DNA from: JAEUIZ01 sp046155605
GTDB taxonomy: Bacteria > Planctomycetota > Phycisphaerae > Phycisphaerales > UBA1924
DNA: 64,000 nucleotides
Reading direction: 5' to 3'
NCBI GenBank assembly: GCA_046155605.1
Contig: JBJXFQ010000002.1
Span: 62,001 to 126,000, forward strand
The position numbers and the translations under genes were made by a program. Under the pieces are notes generated by a model, which was not told the origin of the DNA, ran no database searches, and was given only the letters and a program-made list of their open reading frames with translations. Below are positions 47,693-56,272 of this stretch, in pieces (positions within the stretch are counted from its first letter, which is position 1; each line of letters opens with the position of its first letter).

Positions 47693-49060
47693 ATGCGGGC
47701 GAGCGCTGGAGAGTGGACGCGGCGGGGGGTGATGGGCGTGCTGGGAGCGGCGGCGGTAGGTGCGCTGGTGATGCCGGGGCGACGGTCGGGCCGCGCGGCG
47801 CGCGATGATTCGGCTCGGAGACGGGTTGCGATCCGCTATTGGGAGAAGTGGACGGGAGCGGAGGGCGAGGCGATTCAGCGGGTGGTGGATGGGTTCAACG
47901 GATCGCAGGACCGGGTATGGGTGGAGCGGGTTCCGATCAGCGACATCGTGAGCAAGGCGATGGTGGCGATCGGCGGCGGCGATCCGCCGGACGTGGTGGG
48001 TTTGTACAGTTACAACGTGCCGCTCTTCGCGGAAGCGGGGGCGCTGGTGGCGCTGGATGGGATGCCGGGCGGCGGGGAACTGGCGGGGCGGTATGCGCCG
48101 GCGGTGGCGCGGCTGCTCTCGCACGAGGGCCGGCAATGGGCGGGCGTGAACACGTGCTATACACTGGCGCTCTATTACAACAAGCGGCACTTTGCGGAGG
48201 CGGGGATCGAGCGTCCGCCACGGACGGTGGAGGAACTGGACGCGGCGTCGGAGCGGTTGACGGTGCGGGATCGGTCGGGGCGGATCGAGCGAGCGGGTTT
48301 CATGCAGAGCCTGCCGTTCTGGTGGCCTTATGTGTGGCCGGTGGTCTTTGGAGGAAGGCTGTATGACGCGGAGCGGAATCTGGCGACGCTGAAGGAGCCG
48401 GGGTCGATCGCGGCGTATGAGTGGGTGAGCCGGACGGCCGGGAGGCTGGGGCGAGAGGAGTCGCGGCGGTTTGCGACAGGATTTGCGGGGACGTATCACT
48501 CGGCGGCGGACCCGTTTTTGAGCGGACGAGTGTCGATGATCGCGCAGGGGCCGTGGATCGCGAACTTTGCGAGGCGTTCGGCACCGGAGTTGGAGTATGG
48601 ATGTGTGCCGCTGCCGACGGGAGGTGGCGTGCGTGAGGCGGCGGGAGAATCGCCGGTGGGCTTGCTCGAGGCGGACGTGATCGCGATACCGCGCGGGTGC
48701 CCGCATCCGGAGGCGGCGTGGGAGTTTGTGAGGTATACGCAGCGTGCGGAGGTGCAAGAGGCGTTGGCACGGGAGCACTGCAAGAGTTCGCCGATGCGCG
48801 AGGTTTCGGAGGGGTTTGCGCGGGGGCACGCGAACGCGTACGTTGGGGTGCATGATCGCGTGGCCAAGAGCGAGCGGGTGCAGGTCTTGCCACAGACGCG
48901 GGCGTGGCAGCAGTATTCAGACCTGACGGCGGGGGCGTTTGACGCGATCTGGTCGGGCGAGGACGTGACGGAGACGCTAGGGAGGCTGAATCGGCGGGCG
49001 CAAGAGGTGTTGGATCAGGCGAGGCGGTTGCGCGCGATGCGGCAGGGGGCGCGCGCATGA
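47693..49060 (+). CDS. Sugar ABC transporter substrate-binding protein
   Basis: A 455-residue family 1 solute-binding protein. The N-terminus WTRRGVMGVLGAAAVGALVMP has a twin-arginine-like signal. RYWEKWTGAEGEAIQRVVDGFN, GGDPPDVVGLYSYNVPLFAEAGALV, YNKRHFAEAGIERPPRTVEEL and PHPEAAWEFVRYT are typical of UgpB/MalE-like binding proteins. It should capture an oligosaccharide or sugar outside the cytoplasmic membrane and deliver it to the two permeases that follow. The ATG at 47693 is chosen. The next gene overlaps by four bases. An ATPase gene is absent and is probably shared with other systems. Confidence 0.92.
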   Translation: MRASAGEWTRRGVMGVLGAAAVGALVMPGRRSGRAARDDSARRRVAIRYWEKWTGAEGEAIQRVVDGFNGSQDRVWVERVPISDIVSKAMVAIGGGDPPDVVGLYSYNVPLFAEAGALVALDGMPGGGELAGRYAPAVARLLSHEGRQWAGVNTCYTLALYYNKRHFAEAGIERPPRTVEELDAASERLTVRDRSGRIERAGFMQSLPFWWPYVWPVVFGGRLYDAERNLATLKEPGSIAAYEWVSRTAGRLGREESRRFATGFAGTYHSAADPFLSGRVSMIAQGPWIANFARRSAPELEYGCVPLPTGGGVREAAGESPVGLLEADVIAIPRGCPHPEAAWEFVRYTQRAEVQEALAREHCKSSPMREVSEGFARGHANAYVGVHDRVAKSERVQVLPQTRAWQQYSDLTAGAFDAIWSGEDVTETLGRLNRRAQEVLDQARRLRAMRQGARA

Positions 49061-49941
49061 GCGAGGGGCAAACGACACGCGAGATCGCGCGCGGGCTGCT
49101 GTGGACAAGCCCGTGGCTGGCGGGTTTCGCGCTCTTCACGGCGATCCCCGCGGCGATGAGCGTCTGGCTGAGCCTCACGGACTATTCGCTGCTCGAGCGG
49201 CCCGTGTATGTGGGGCTGGCGAACTATCGCGAGTTGGCGGCGGACCCTGTGGTGCGAGCGGCGGCGCGGAACACGATGGTGTATGCGGCGATGGCGGTCA
49301 TCGGCGGAACGGTGCTGTCGCTCGTGCTGGCGGGGCTGTTGGAACGCGGGCTGCGCGGGTCGGGGCTGGTGCGGGCGATCGTGTTTGCGCCGACGCTGGC
49401 GCCGCCGGCATCCGCGGCGATGGTGTGGCTATGGATGTATAACCCCGGCGATGGGCCGCTGGCGCGGGGGCTCGGAGCGGTGGGCGTATCGAGCCCGAAC
49501 TTTCTGGGTGATGCGCGGTGGGCGCTGCCGTCGATGGCGGTGATGGGGTTGTGGTCGGTGGGGAGCGCGGTGGTGGTGTATTCGGCGGCGATGCGCGGGG
49601 TGCCGCGGGCGTTGTATGAGGCGGCGGAGGTTGATGGAGCGCGGGCGGGTCGGCGGTGGTGGCACGTGACGCTGCCGGGGATCGCGCCGGCGGTGGTGTT
49701 CAACGTGGTGATGGCGGTGATCTGGTCGTTGCAGCTTTTCGCGTGGCCGCTGATCATGACGCGTGGCGGGCCGGAGCGTTCGACGCAGACGCTATCGATG
49801 TCGGTGTATTTCAACGCGTTTGTGTACGGAAGGATGGGGTATGCGTGCGCGCTGGCGTGGCTGCAACTGGTGGTGACGCTGGGGCTGACGGCGGTGGTGC
49901 TTGGGGTGGCGCGGCGGGCGGTGTATTACAGGGCGGGGTAG
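49057..49941 (+). CDS. Sugar ABC transporter permease, MalF/UgpA type
   Basis: A 294-residue inner-membrane permease with six hydrophobic segments. The start PWLAGFALFTAIPAAMSVWLSLTDY and the EAA loop LYEAAEVDGARAGRRWWHVTLPGIAPA, which contacts the ATPase, identify it. ATGA overlap with the binding-protein gene shows co-translation. Confidence 0.93.
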   Translation: MSEGQTTREIARGLLWTSPWLAGFALFTAIPAAMSVWLSLTDYSLLERPVYVGLANYRELAADPVVRAAARNTMVYAAMAVIGGTVLSLVLAGLLERGLRGSGLVRAIVFAPTLAPPASAAMVWLWMYNPGDGPLARGLGAVGVSSPNFLGDARWALPSMAVMGLWSVGSAVVVYSAAMRGVPRALYEAAEVDGARAGRRWWHVTLPGIAPAVVFNVVMAVIWSLQLFAWPLIMTRGGPERSTQTLSMSVYFNAFVYGRMGYACALAWLQLVVTLGLTAVVLGVARRAVYYRAG

Positions 49942-49949
49942 GGAGAAAG

Positions 49950-50022
49950 CAACGCTCAAAGCAGCAAAGCTCAAAGCAACAAAGCAGCAGAACAGCAAAG
50001 CAGCAAAGCAGTAGAACGGCAA
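49950..50022. repeat. AAAGCAGC-type repeats between the permease genes
   Basis: A run of AAAGCTCAAAGCAGCAAAGC / AACAAAGCAGCAGAACAGC units, as in the spacers at 1-60 and 875-960. It separates two genes that would otherwise be adjacent in one operon. Confidence 0.6.
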
Positions 50023-50029
50023 AGCTCAG

Positions 50030-50878
50030 ATGAAACAAGAGGCAGCGGACAGATCGGGGGCGGGCGGCGCGGGCGGCGTGTGGGCGACGGCGGTGCTGTG
50101 GCTCCTGGGCGCGGCGTTCGCGCTGCCGATGGTGTGGATGGTGATGGGGTCTCTGCGCGCGACGCCTGGCGCGGATGCGGGGAGTGTTGCGGAGCGCGCG
50201 GCGCAAAACTATGGCGAGGTGTGGACGGGCACGACAGCGGACTTTCCGCTCTATCTAAGGAACTCGCTGGTGGTGGCGGGGCTGAGCACGATCGGAATGG
50301 TCGCGGCGAGCGCGGTGGCAGCGTTTGGATTGTCGCGGCTTCGGTGGCGCGGGCGCGAGACGGTGTTTGTGGTGGTGTTGGCGACGCTGATGATCCCTGG
50401 GCCGGTGCTGGTGGCGCCGCAGTACATCCTGATGAAGGAGATGGGGCTGATCGGGACGTTGGCGCCGCTGTGGGTGCCGGCGTGGTTTGGCGGGGCGTTC
50501 AGCGTGTTCCTGCTGCGGCAGTTTTTCCTGGGGATTCCGCGGGAGTTGGACGAGGCGGCGCGGCTGGACGGATGCTCGACGTTCGGGGTGTTCTGGCGGG
50601 TGGTGCTGCCGCTCTCGAAGCCGGCGCTGGCGTCGGCGGCGTTGTTTCAGGTAGTGGCGTCGTGGAATGATTTTCTGGGGCCGCTGGTATTTTTGAATCA
50701 TCGGGAGTTGTACACGCTGCCGCTGGGATTGCAGCAGTATCAGTCTCAGCACGGCGGGACGCCGTGGAATTTGGTGATGGCGGCGACGACGCTGACGGTG
50801 GTGCCGGTGCTGGTGATGTACGCGGTTCTGCGGCGGGGATTCGTGGCGGGATCAGGGACGGAGGGGCTGAAGGAGTGA
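50030..50878 (+). CDS. Sugar ABC transporter permease, MalG/UgpE type
   Basis: A 282-residue inner-membrane permease with six hydrophobic segments. LGAAFALPMVWMVMGSLR at the start and the EAA loop ELDEAARLDGCSTFGVFWRVVLPLSKPA are diagnostic. It completes the importer with the two preceding genes. Its last 27 bases overlap, tail to tail, the beta-mannosidase gene on the other strand. Confidence 0.93.
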   Translation: MKQEAADRSGAGGAGGVWATAVLWLLGAAFALPMVWMVMGSLRATPGADAGSVAERAAQNYGEVWTGTTADFPLYLRNSLVVAGLSTIGMVAASAVAAFGLSRLRWRGRETVFVVVLATLMIPGPVLVAPQYILMKEMGLIGTLAPLWVPAWFGGAFSVFLLRQFFLGIPRELDEAARLDGCSTFGVFWRVVLPLSKPALASAALFQVVASWNDFLGPLVFLNHRELYTLPLGLQQYQSQHGGTPWNLVMAATTLTVVPVLVMYAVLRRGFVAGSGTEGLKE

Positions 50879-53407
50879 GCGGCGGGTGTGCAGGTTGGCG
50901 CAGGCGAGAACGGGCGAGGAGGTGAGGTCGGCGAGGGCGAGGGAGCGTGCGGAGGTGATGGTGATGGTGCGAGATTCGCCGGGGAGGAGGGTGAGGAGTT
51001 GATCGGAGACGGTGGCGTCTGGGTCGAGACGATCGACGGCAAGGGTGAGATCGCGGATGATGGAGCGGGCGGTGAAGGTGAGGCGGAAGAGGTTGCTGTC
51101 GCGGTCGAGGGAGGCGTGGAAGTCGGGTGGCAGGAGAGGGGCGTCGGGGAAGAAGGTGTCGCGGGCTTGCGCGCATGAGGCATCGATGATGGGCGTGCTC
51201 GCGGACGAGAGGTCGAGCGAGCGCAGCGCGGTGCTGGGGGTTAGATCGGCAAGCGCGGCGGCGGAGCGGGGCGAGAGGGAAAGCGCCAAAGAGCGTTCGA
51301 GGCGAGTCGTGCCTGTGGCGTCGAGATAGCGGACGCGGACAGCGTCGTTCCAGGGGTCGTCGGTGTCGTTGTCGGCGAAGAGTACGGTGCGGGTGCCGAC
51401 GGGATGGAAGGCGAGGAGGCGTGTGGCGAGAGCGCGGCGGACGGCGAAGTAGGCTGGCTTGGGGCGGCCGGCGGAGTCGATGAGGGACCAACTCATGCCG
51501 GGCCAGCAGTCGTTGAGTTGCCAGAGGAGTGCGCCGTCGCAGAGGCCGCGGTGGACGCGGAGCCAGGTGAGTTGTGTCCAGAGGGCGCGAGCCTTGAGGA
51601 GGTGGGCGAGCGAGAGCCAGTCGTCGAAGGAGGTGGGCGTGCGGAAGAAGTCGGCGATGGGGGTGTCGATGTGTCGCGTCGTGCCGCCGGTGGCGCGCTG
51701 GCGGTGATGGAGTGTGGATGAGTCGATACGGAGGTCGCGCTCGGGGTTGGAGAGCGCCGCGGCGAGGGTGGCGAAGGTGGGAGGTGATTGGTGGCCAAAC
51801 TCGCTGGCGAAGCGCGGGATGAAGGAGCGGGCGTGCGGGAGGGACGTGTCCCAGGTGTGGCGGTCGCCGTGGCGGGGGTCGTTGGGGTGGTGCGAGCGCG
51901 CGCCCGACCACGGGCTGTTGGGCCAGTAGGGGCGAGTGGGGTCGAGTTCGGCGAGGAGGCGCGGCAGGAGGTCGAAGTAGTAGTGCGAGCCCCAGGATTG
52001 GCGGGGCGCGAGGCGCTCTTTCCAGCCCCATGATTTGTGGCCCCAGACGCATTCGTTGCCGCCGCACCAGAGGGCTAGGCAGGGGTGGGAGGCGAGGCGG
52101 GCGATGTTGTGGCGTGCTTCGCGCTCGATGAGTGCGGGGTAGGGCGGCTCCTCGGGATACATCGCGCAGGCGAAGGCGAAATCCTGCCAGACGAGGATGC
52201 CGAGTTCGTCGCAGGCGTTGTAGAAGTCGTCGGATTCGTAGAGCCCGCCGCCCCAGACGCGGAGCATGTTCATGTTGGCGTCGGTGGCCTGACGGAGGCG
52301 TTGGCGGACGGTGGCGTGGTCGGCGAGGCCGGGGAAGAGGCCCTCGGGAATCCAGTTGGCACCCTTGGCGAAGATGGGTTTGCCGTTGACAAGGAAGCGG
52401 AAGCGCGAGCCGTGGCGGTCGGGAGAGGTGTCGAGAGTGATGGTGCGGAGGCCGAGGCGGGTGGAGTGTTCGCACAGGCGGGATGGCTGTGCCACTGAAG
52501 CGCGGCGCGAGGTGAACGGCACTGGCGTCGCCGAAGCGGCGAAGCCAGTGGCACGAGAAGGACCGTCGAGTTCGACACGGAGGGTGTAGAGGGGCTGGCT
52601 GCCGTGGGATCTGGGCCACCAGAGGTGGGGGCGGTCGATGTGCAGGTGGAGGAGAGGCTGGGAATGGAGCGCGGCGGTGTCGTCGGCGGAGGCCGCGAGA
52701 TGGCCGTCGGGGTCGAAGAGCGACGCACAGACATGGAGCGGCGTGGCGTCGTCCCACTCGAGGTCGATGTGAACGGCTACGTCGGCGTGCTCGGCGTCGG
52801 CGGCGAGGATGAGCGGGCGGACGGAGGCGATGCGGGCGTGTTGCCAGGCTTCGAGGCGGACGGGGCCGCTGATGCCGACGGTAGCGAGTTTTGGTCCCCA
52901 GTCCCAGCCGAGGTTGGAGGCGGGCTTGCGGAGGAAGATGAAGGGGTCCCAGTCGCCGTTGACAGGCCGAGCACCGAGGCGGCGTTCCTCATCGCGGATG
53001 TGGAGGAGTGGCGGCGTGAACTCGACGGCGAGGTGGTTCGTGCCGGTGCGGAGGACGGAGCGGATGTCGAAGCGGTGGGGGTGGTGAGCGTTGGCGGCAT
53101 CGCCGAGGTGTGTGTCGTTGAGCGTGACGCGGGCGATGGTGTCGAGGCGCTCGAAGACGAGATCGAGGGGTGCGTGCGGGAGCGGATCGGGGGCTGTGAG
53201 GCGGCACTCGTAGCGCCAGCGAGTGTGGCCGATCCATTGGAGGTCGAGTTCGTTGAGGTCGCGTGCGGGGTCGGGGATGAGGTCGGCGCGGAGGAGGTCG
53301 AGGTGGACGCAGCCGGGGATGCGGGCGGGGATGGGCCGATCGCGGAGGTGCGGCGGGCCGTCGAGCGCGAGGAGGGACCAGAGATTGCTGGCGAGGTCGA
53401 GCGACAC
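50852..53407 (-). CDS. Exo-beta-mannosidase, glycoside hydrolase family 2
   Basis: An 851-residue GH2 enzyme expected to release terminal beta-mannose. The N-terminal sugar-binding domain (SNLWSLLALDGPP ... IPGCVHLDLL) with W-x-Y-x-C-R-L, the LRVWGGGLYESDDFYNACDELGILVWQDF block, the acid/base ALWCGGNECVWG and the nucleophile in RFASEFGHQSPP match beta-mannosidases. At codons over 52472-52554 two dispersed palindromes are read in frame (VPFTSRRASVAQPSRLCEH), inserted between sandwich strands. The GTG at 53407 begins VSLDLASNLW; the longer open frame upstream is repeat sequence. It lies opposite the transporter and probably feeds on the imported mannoside. Confidence 0.93.
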   Translation of the reverse strand: MSLDLASNLWSLLALDGPPHLRDRPIPARIPGCVHLDLLRADLIPDPARDLNELDLQWIGHTRWRYECRLTAPDPLPHAPLDLVFERLDTIARVTLNDTHLGDAANAHHPHRFDIRSVLRTGTNHLAVEFTPPLLHIRDEERRLGARPVNGDWDPFIFLRKPASNLGWDWGPKLATVGISGPVRLEAWQHARIASVRPLILAADAEHADVAVHIDLEWDDATPLHVCASLFDPDGHLAASADDTAALHSQPLLHLHIDRPHLWWPRSHGSQPLYTLRVELDGPSRATGFAASATPVPFTSRRASVAQPSRLCEHSTRLGLRTITLDTSPDRHGSRFRFLVNGKPIFAKGANWIPEGLFPGLADHATVRQRLRQATDANMNMLRVWGGGLYESDDFYNACDELGILVWQDFAFACAMYPEEPPYPALIEREARHNIARLASHPCLALWCGGNECVWGHKSWGWKERLAPRQSWGSHYYFDLLPRLLAELDPTRPYWPNSPWSGARSHHPNDPRHGDRHTWDTSLPHARSFIPRFASEFGHQSPPTFATLAAALSNPERDLRIDSSTLHHRQRATGGTTRHIDTPIADFFRTPTSFDDWLSLAHLLKARALWTQLTWLRVHRGLCDGALLWQLNDCWPGMSWSLIDSAGRPKPAYFAVRRALATRLLAFHPVGTRTVLFADNDTDDPWNDAVRVRYLDATGTTRLERSLALSLSPRSAAALADLTPSTALRSLDLSSASTPIIDASCAQARDTFFPDAPLLPPDFHASLDRDSNLFRLTFTARSIIRDLTLAVDRLDPDATVSDQLLTLLPGESRTITITSARSLALADLTSSPVLACANLHTRRSLLQPLRP
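52472..52554. repeat. Two dispersed palindromes inside the beta-mannosidase coding region
   Basis: GCACAG (52472-52477) with CTGTGC (52487-52492) then CAC; and CACTGGC (52520-52526), CGCCG-AAG-CGGCG (52529-52541), GCCAGTG (52544-52550), GCAC. Both types have intergenic copies. Read on the coding strand they give ATGFAASATPVPF and VAQPSRLCEH. Confidence 0.75.
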
Positions 53408-53577
53408 GGAGTGAGGGTAGAGAGAGGAGAAGGGACGAGGAGGTGGCGAGGCGAAGAAGGCATCGAGGCATGAGGCATCAAGGCAGGAGAAGAGGAAGGC
53501 ATCGAGGCAGAAAGCACGAAGCGATGAGGCAGAAGGCAATGAGGCATGAGAAGTGGGGGAGGCGATAGGATGCGGGG
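53408..53577. repeat. Spacer with GGCATCGAGGCA-type repeats
   Basis: A run of AAGGCATCGAGGCATGAGGC and CAGAAAGCACGAAGC units from about 53440 to 53560 in the divergent spacer. It is the same family as 47506-47600. No gene seen. Confidence 0.6.
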
Positions 53578-54564
53578 ATGAAGGAACCGACGCCGCAGGT
53601 GAGACGCCGATACTTGTGCCGACGCGTGGCGGGGGGGATCGAGATCGATGGCGATCTTGGCAAGTCGGCATGGTCGGCGGCGACGTGGACGGAGGATTTC
53701 GTTGATATCGAGGGCTCGGCGCGGCCGATTCCGCGATGGCGGACGCGCGCGAAGATGCTGTGGGACGACGAGTGCCTCTACATCGCGGCGGAGATGGAGG
53801 AGCCGGACCTCTGGGCGACGCTGACCGAGCGCGACAGCGTGATCTTCCACGACAACGACTTCGAGGTGTTTCTGAACCCGACGGGGGACAGCCATCAGTA
53901 CTACGAGTTGGAAGTCAACGCGCTGAACACGGTGTGGGATTTGTTCCTGCCCAAGCCGTACAAGGACGGCGGACAGGCGGACAACGGGTGGGACGCGGTG
54001 GGGCTGCGCACGGCGGTGCGTCTGGAGGGGACGCTGAATGACCCGCGCGACAGGGATCGGGGTTGGACAGTGGAGATGGCCCTGCCGTGGCGTTGCTTCG
54101 ATCGACATGACGATGCGCGCGGGGGGCGGGCACCGCGGGAGGGCGAGCAGTGGCGCGTGAATTTTTCGCGCGTGGAGTGGGATTTGGAGGTGGTGGAGGG
54201 CGAGAGCGGTCGGCGGGAGTATCGGAAGGTAGCGGGGAGGCCGGAGTACAACTGGGTGTGGTCGCCGCAGGGCGTGATCGACATGCACCGGCCGGAGATG
54301 TGGGGATATGTGCAGTTTGGCGGCGGGGCGTTTGAGGAGGATGCGGCAGCGGCGGCGCGGGAGCGGTTGCACGCGGTGTGGTACGCGCAGCGCCGGCACA
54401 AGGAGGCGGCGGGGCGGTGGGGCGAGGCCGGGGAGATCGGAGTCGCCGGCGTCACGCTGGAGATGGTTGGGGAGGGGTGGCGAGCGTGGGCGGAGTTCGT
54501 GGATTCGCTGGGCACTCGGCGGCGCGCGTGGATCAGCGAGGATGCGAGGGCTTGGGTTGAATAG
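53578..54564 (+). CDS. Carbohydrate-binding family 9-like (CBM9/DOMON) protein
   Basis: A 328-residue protein. The N-terminal ~230 residues follow the CBM9-like pattern: IEIDGDLGKSAWSAATWTEDF, RTRAKMLWDDECLYIAAEMEEPDL, FHDNDFEVFLNPTGDSHQYYELEVNALNTVWDLFLPKPY, GWTVEMALPW and WRVNFSRVEW. The C-terminal ~90 residues are helical and end in a small sandwich. No signal peptide is seen although such domains are often extracellular. In the glycan locus it may bind mannan or be part of a carbohydrate-active complex. Confidence 0.82.
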   Translation: MKEPTPQVRRRYLCRRVAGGIEIDGDLGKSAWSAATWTEDFVDIEGSARPIPRWRTRAKMLWDDECLYIAAEMEEPDLWATLTERDSVIFHDNDFEVFLNPTGDSHQYYELEVNALNTVWDLFLPKPYKDGGQADNGWDAVGLRTAVRLEGTLNDPRDRDRGWTVEMALPWRCFDRHDDARGGRAPREGEQWRVNFSRVEWDLEVVEGESGRREYRKVAGRPEYNWVWSPQGVIDMHRPEMWGYVQFGGGAFEEDAAAAARERLHAVWYAQRRHKEAAGRWGEAGEIGVAGVTLEMVGEGWRAWAEFVDSLGTRRRAWISEDARAWVE

Positions 54565-54630
54565 GCACGGGCATCGACGAAGCGTCGAAGCCCGTGGCAC
54601 GATTTGGAGCGTCGAAGCCCGTGGCACGAT
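54564..54630. repeat. Dispersed palindrome with duplicated 3' half
   Basis: CACGGGC (54566-54572), CGACG-AAG-CGTCG (54575-54587), GCCCGTG (54590-54596), GCAC. Its 3' half AGCGTCGAAGCCCGTGGCAC plus GAT is then repeated directly at 54608-54630. The architecture is identical to 52520-52554 with another stem sequence. Confidence 0.72.
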
Positions 54631-55250
54631 CACGAGGGCTTGAAGAGGCCCTTGGCGCTCACGCCGAGCATGCCGGCAGCGAGGGAGCGATCATCCATCG
54701 GGCGCAGGGCGCGGAGGGCGGCTGGTGGGGCGATGGGGATGAGCGTGAGGGCGTCGAGCGCGTCCTCGACGATGGGCGGGAGCACGTCGTCGCGTGTCTC
54801 CCAGTCGAGGTGATCGAAGCGGGCGAGGTTCAGCGCCCGGGCATAGGCACGCATTGTCCGTTGGCCTTGCGAGTTGAAGTAGTCGTTGAAGTAGGACATG
54901 ACGAGTTCGCGGAGGGAGCGGTAGACGGGCTCGCGGAAGCGGATGCCGACGAAGTTGGACTTGGCGATGGCACCCCAGAGGGAGCGCTGCTGGAAGACGG
55001 CGAGGAGGTGGCCGTCGTCGTTGACGGCGTGGAGCCAGACGATGCGCGGCGGGTGGCCCTGGCGTCGGAGAGCGGCGGCGGCGAGGAGGGCACCATCGAC
55101 GCAGTGGGCGCGGCGATCGATCAGGACGCGGCGCGGGGAGCGGTAGAAGTCGTCGCAGGAATAGTCGAGCGTGTCGATAAGCGCCTGGATGTCGTGGGGT
55201 GAGCGGAGGCGGGCGAGGGCACGGCGCTCGGCGGGGGACCAGGCGGGCAT
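54630..55250 (-). CDS. Transglutaminase-like superfamily protein
   Basis: A 206-residue protein. IDRRAHCVDGALLAAAALRRQGHPPRI and NDDGHLLAVFQQRSLWGAIAKSNF give the Cys and His in the order of the transglutaminase/arylamine-like papain fold (C-x-x-x-A..G and D-x-H-x-L-x-V). The role is not known. Its ATG overlaps the fabH stop by one base, so it is the last gene of the rpmF-plsX-fabH transcript. No signal peptide. Confidence 0.6.
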   Translation of the reverse strand: MPAWSPAERRALARLRSPHDIQALIDTLDYSCDDFYRSPRRVLIDRRAHCVDGALLAAAALRRQGHPPRIVWLHAVNDDGHLLAVFQQRSLWGAIAKSNFVGIRFREPVYRSLRELVMSYFNDYFNSQGQRTMRAYARALNLARFDHLDWETRDDVLPPIVEDALDALTLIPIAPPAALRALRPMDDRSLAAGMLGVSAKGLFKPS

Positions 55251-56272
55251 CAGAGTTGCCAGAGGCTGGAGGCCCAGGTGAGTCCGCCGCCGAAGGCGAC
55301 GAGGAGGACCTTCTGGCCGTCGTGGATGCGGCCGGCGCGCCGGAGTTCGTCGAGGCAGACGGGGACGGAGCCGGCGGAGGTGTTCCCGACGCGCTCGATG
55401 TTGGTGTAGAACTTTTCGTGTGGGATGCCGAAGCGTTCGCGTGCGGCCTCTAGGATGCGGGCGTTGGACTGGTGGCAGACGAACTGGTCGATGTCGTCGG
55501 CGCGAAGGCCGGCCTTGTCGAGGGTCTGCGCGATGAGGTCCTGGAACCTGGTGACGGCGAACTTGTAGACCTCGCGGCCGTTCATGTACATGAGGCCGAG
55601 TTTGCGGCGGGCTGGGTCGGCGTCTTCGGGGAAGTCGCGCGGCTCGCGGGGGATGTAGAGGTGCTTCCAGCCGTGGCCGTCGGAGTGCATGGCCTGGGCG
55701 ATGATTCCCTTGGTCGGGTCGTCGGTGGCGGTATAGACGGCGGCGCCGGCGGCATCGCCGAAGAGGATGGCTGTGCCGCGGCCCTCGGTGCAATAGTCCA
55801 TGAGCGGGGTGAGGACGTCGACGCCGATGACGCCGACGGTGCGGTAGGCACCGCCCTTGACGAGTTCATGGGCGAAGTTGGTGGCGTAGACAAAGCCGCA
55901 GCAGGCGGCGGAGAGGTCGACGGCACCGCAGTGGCCCGCGCCGATGGCCTCGGCGACGCGGCAGGACGTGGAGGGACAGGTCATCTCCATCGAGACGGTG
56001 GCCACGATGAGCATGTCGAGATCGGTGGGCTTCATCCTGGCGTCGTCGAGGGCGCGGGTGAGTGCGGCGGCGGCGATGGACGTGGTGGTCTCGCCGTTGG
56101 CGCGGTCGATCATGCGGCGTTCGCGGATGCCGGTGCGCTGGACGATCCACTCGTCACTGGTGTCCATCATGGACTCGAGGTCGCGGTTGGAGAGCACCTT
56201 GGGGGGGAGGTAGCACCCGGTGCCGGCGATGCGCACGCCGCGCGGCGGGTTGGCGGCGCGAGTGGTGGTCAT
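55250..56272 (-). CDS. fabH: Beta-ketoacyl-ACP synthase III
   Basis: A 340-residue condensing enzyme that starts fatty-acid synthesis from acetyl-CoA and malonyl-ACP. The Cys-His-Asn triad is seen in AVDLSAACCGFVYATNF (Cys), QFVCHQSNARILEAA (His) and ERVGNTSAGSVP (Asn); the N-terminal RIAGTGCYLPPKVLSN and EWIVQRTGIRERR are family marks. The length is normal. ATGA overlap with plsX shows co-translation. Confidence 0.97.
   Translation of the reverse strand: MTTTRAANPPRGVRIAGTGCYLPPKVLSNRDLESMMDTSDEWIVQRTGIRERRMIDRANGETTTSIAAAALTRALDDARMKPTDLDMLIVATVSMEMTCPSTSCRVAEAIGAGHCGAVDLSAACCGFVYATNFAHELVKGGAYRTVGVIGVDVLTPLMDYCTEGRGTAILFGDAAGAAVYTATDDPTKGIIAQAMHSDGHGWKHLYIPREPRDFPEDADPARRKLGLMYMNGREVYKFAVTRFQDLIAQTLDKAGLRADDIDQFVCHQSNARILEAARERFGIPHEKFYTNIERVGNTSAGSVPVCLDELRRAGRIHDGQKVLLVAFGGGLTWASSLWQL

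Noticed and set aside
49950..50022. Possible CRISPR-like array
   Set aside because: Units are short (8-10 bases), irregular and adjoining, with no unique spacers of constant length and no cas genes.
50499..52757. 752-codon open frame on the minus strand in another frame of the beta-mannosidase
   Set aside because: Arg/Pro/His-rich low-quality translation overlapping the clear GH2 gene; shadow frame.
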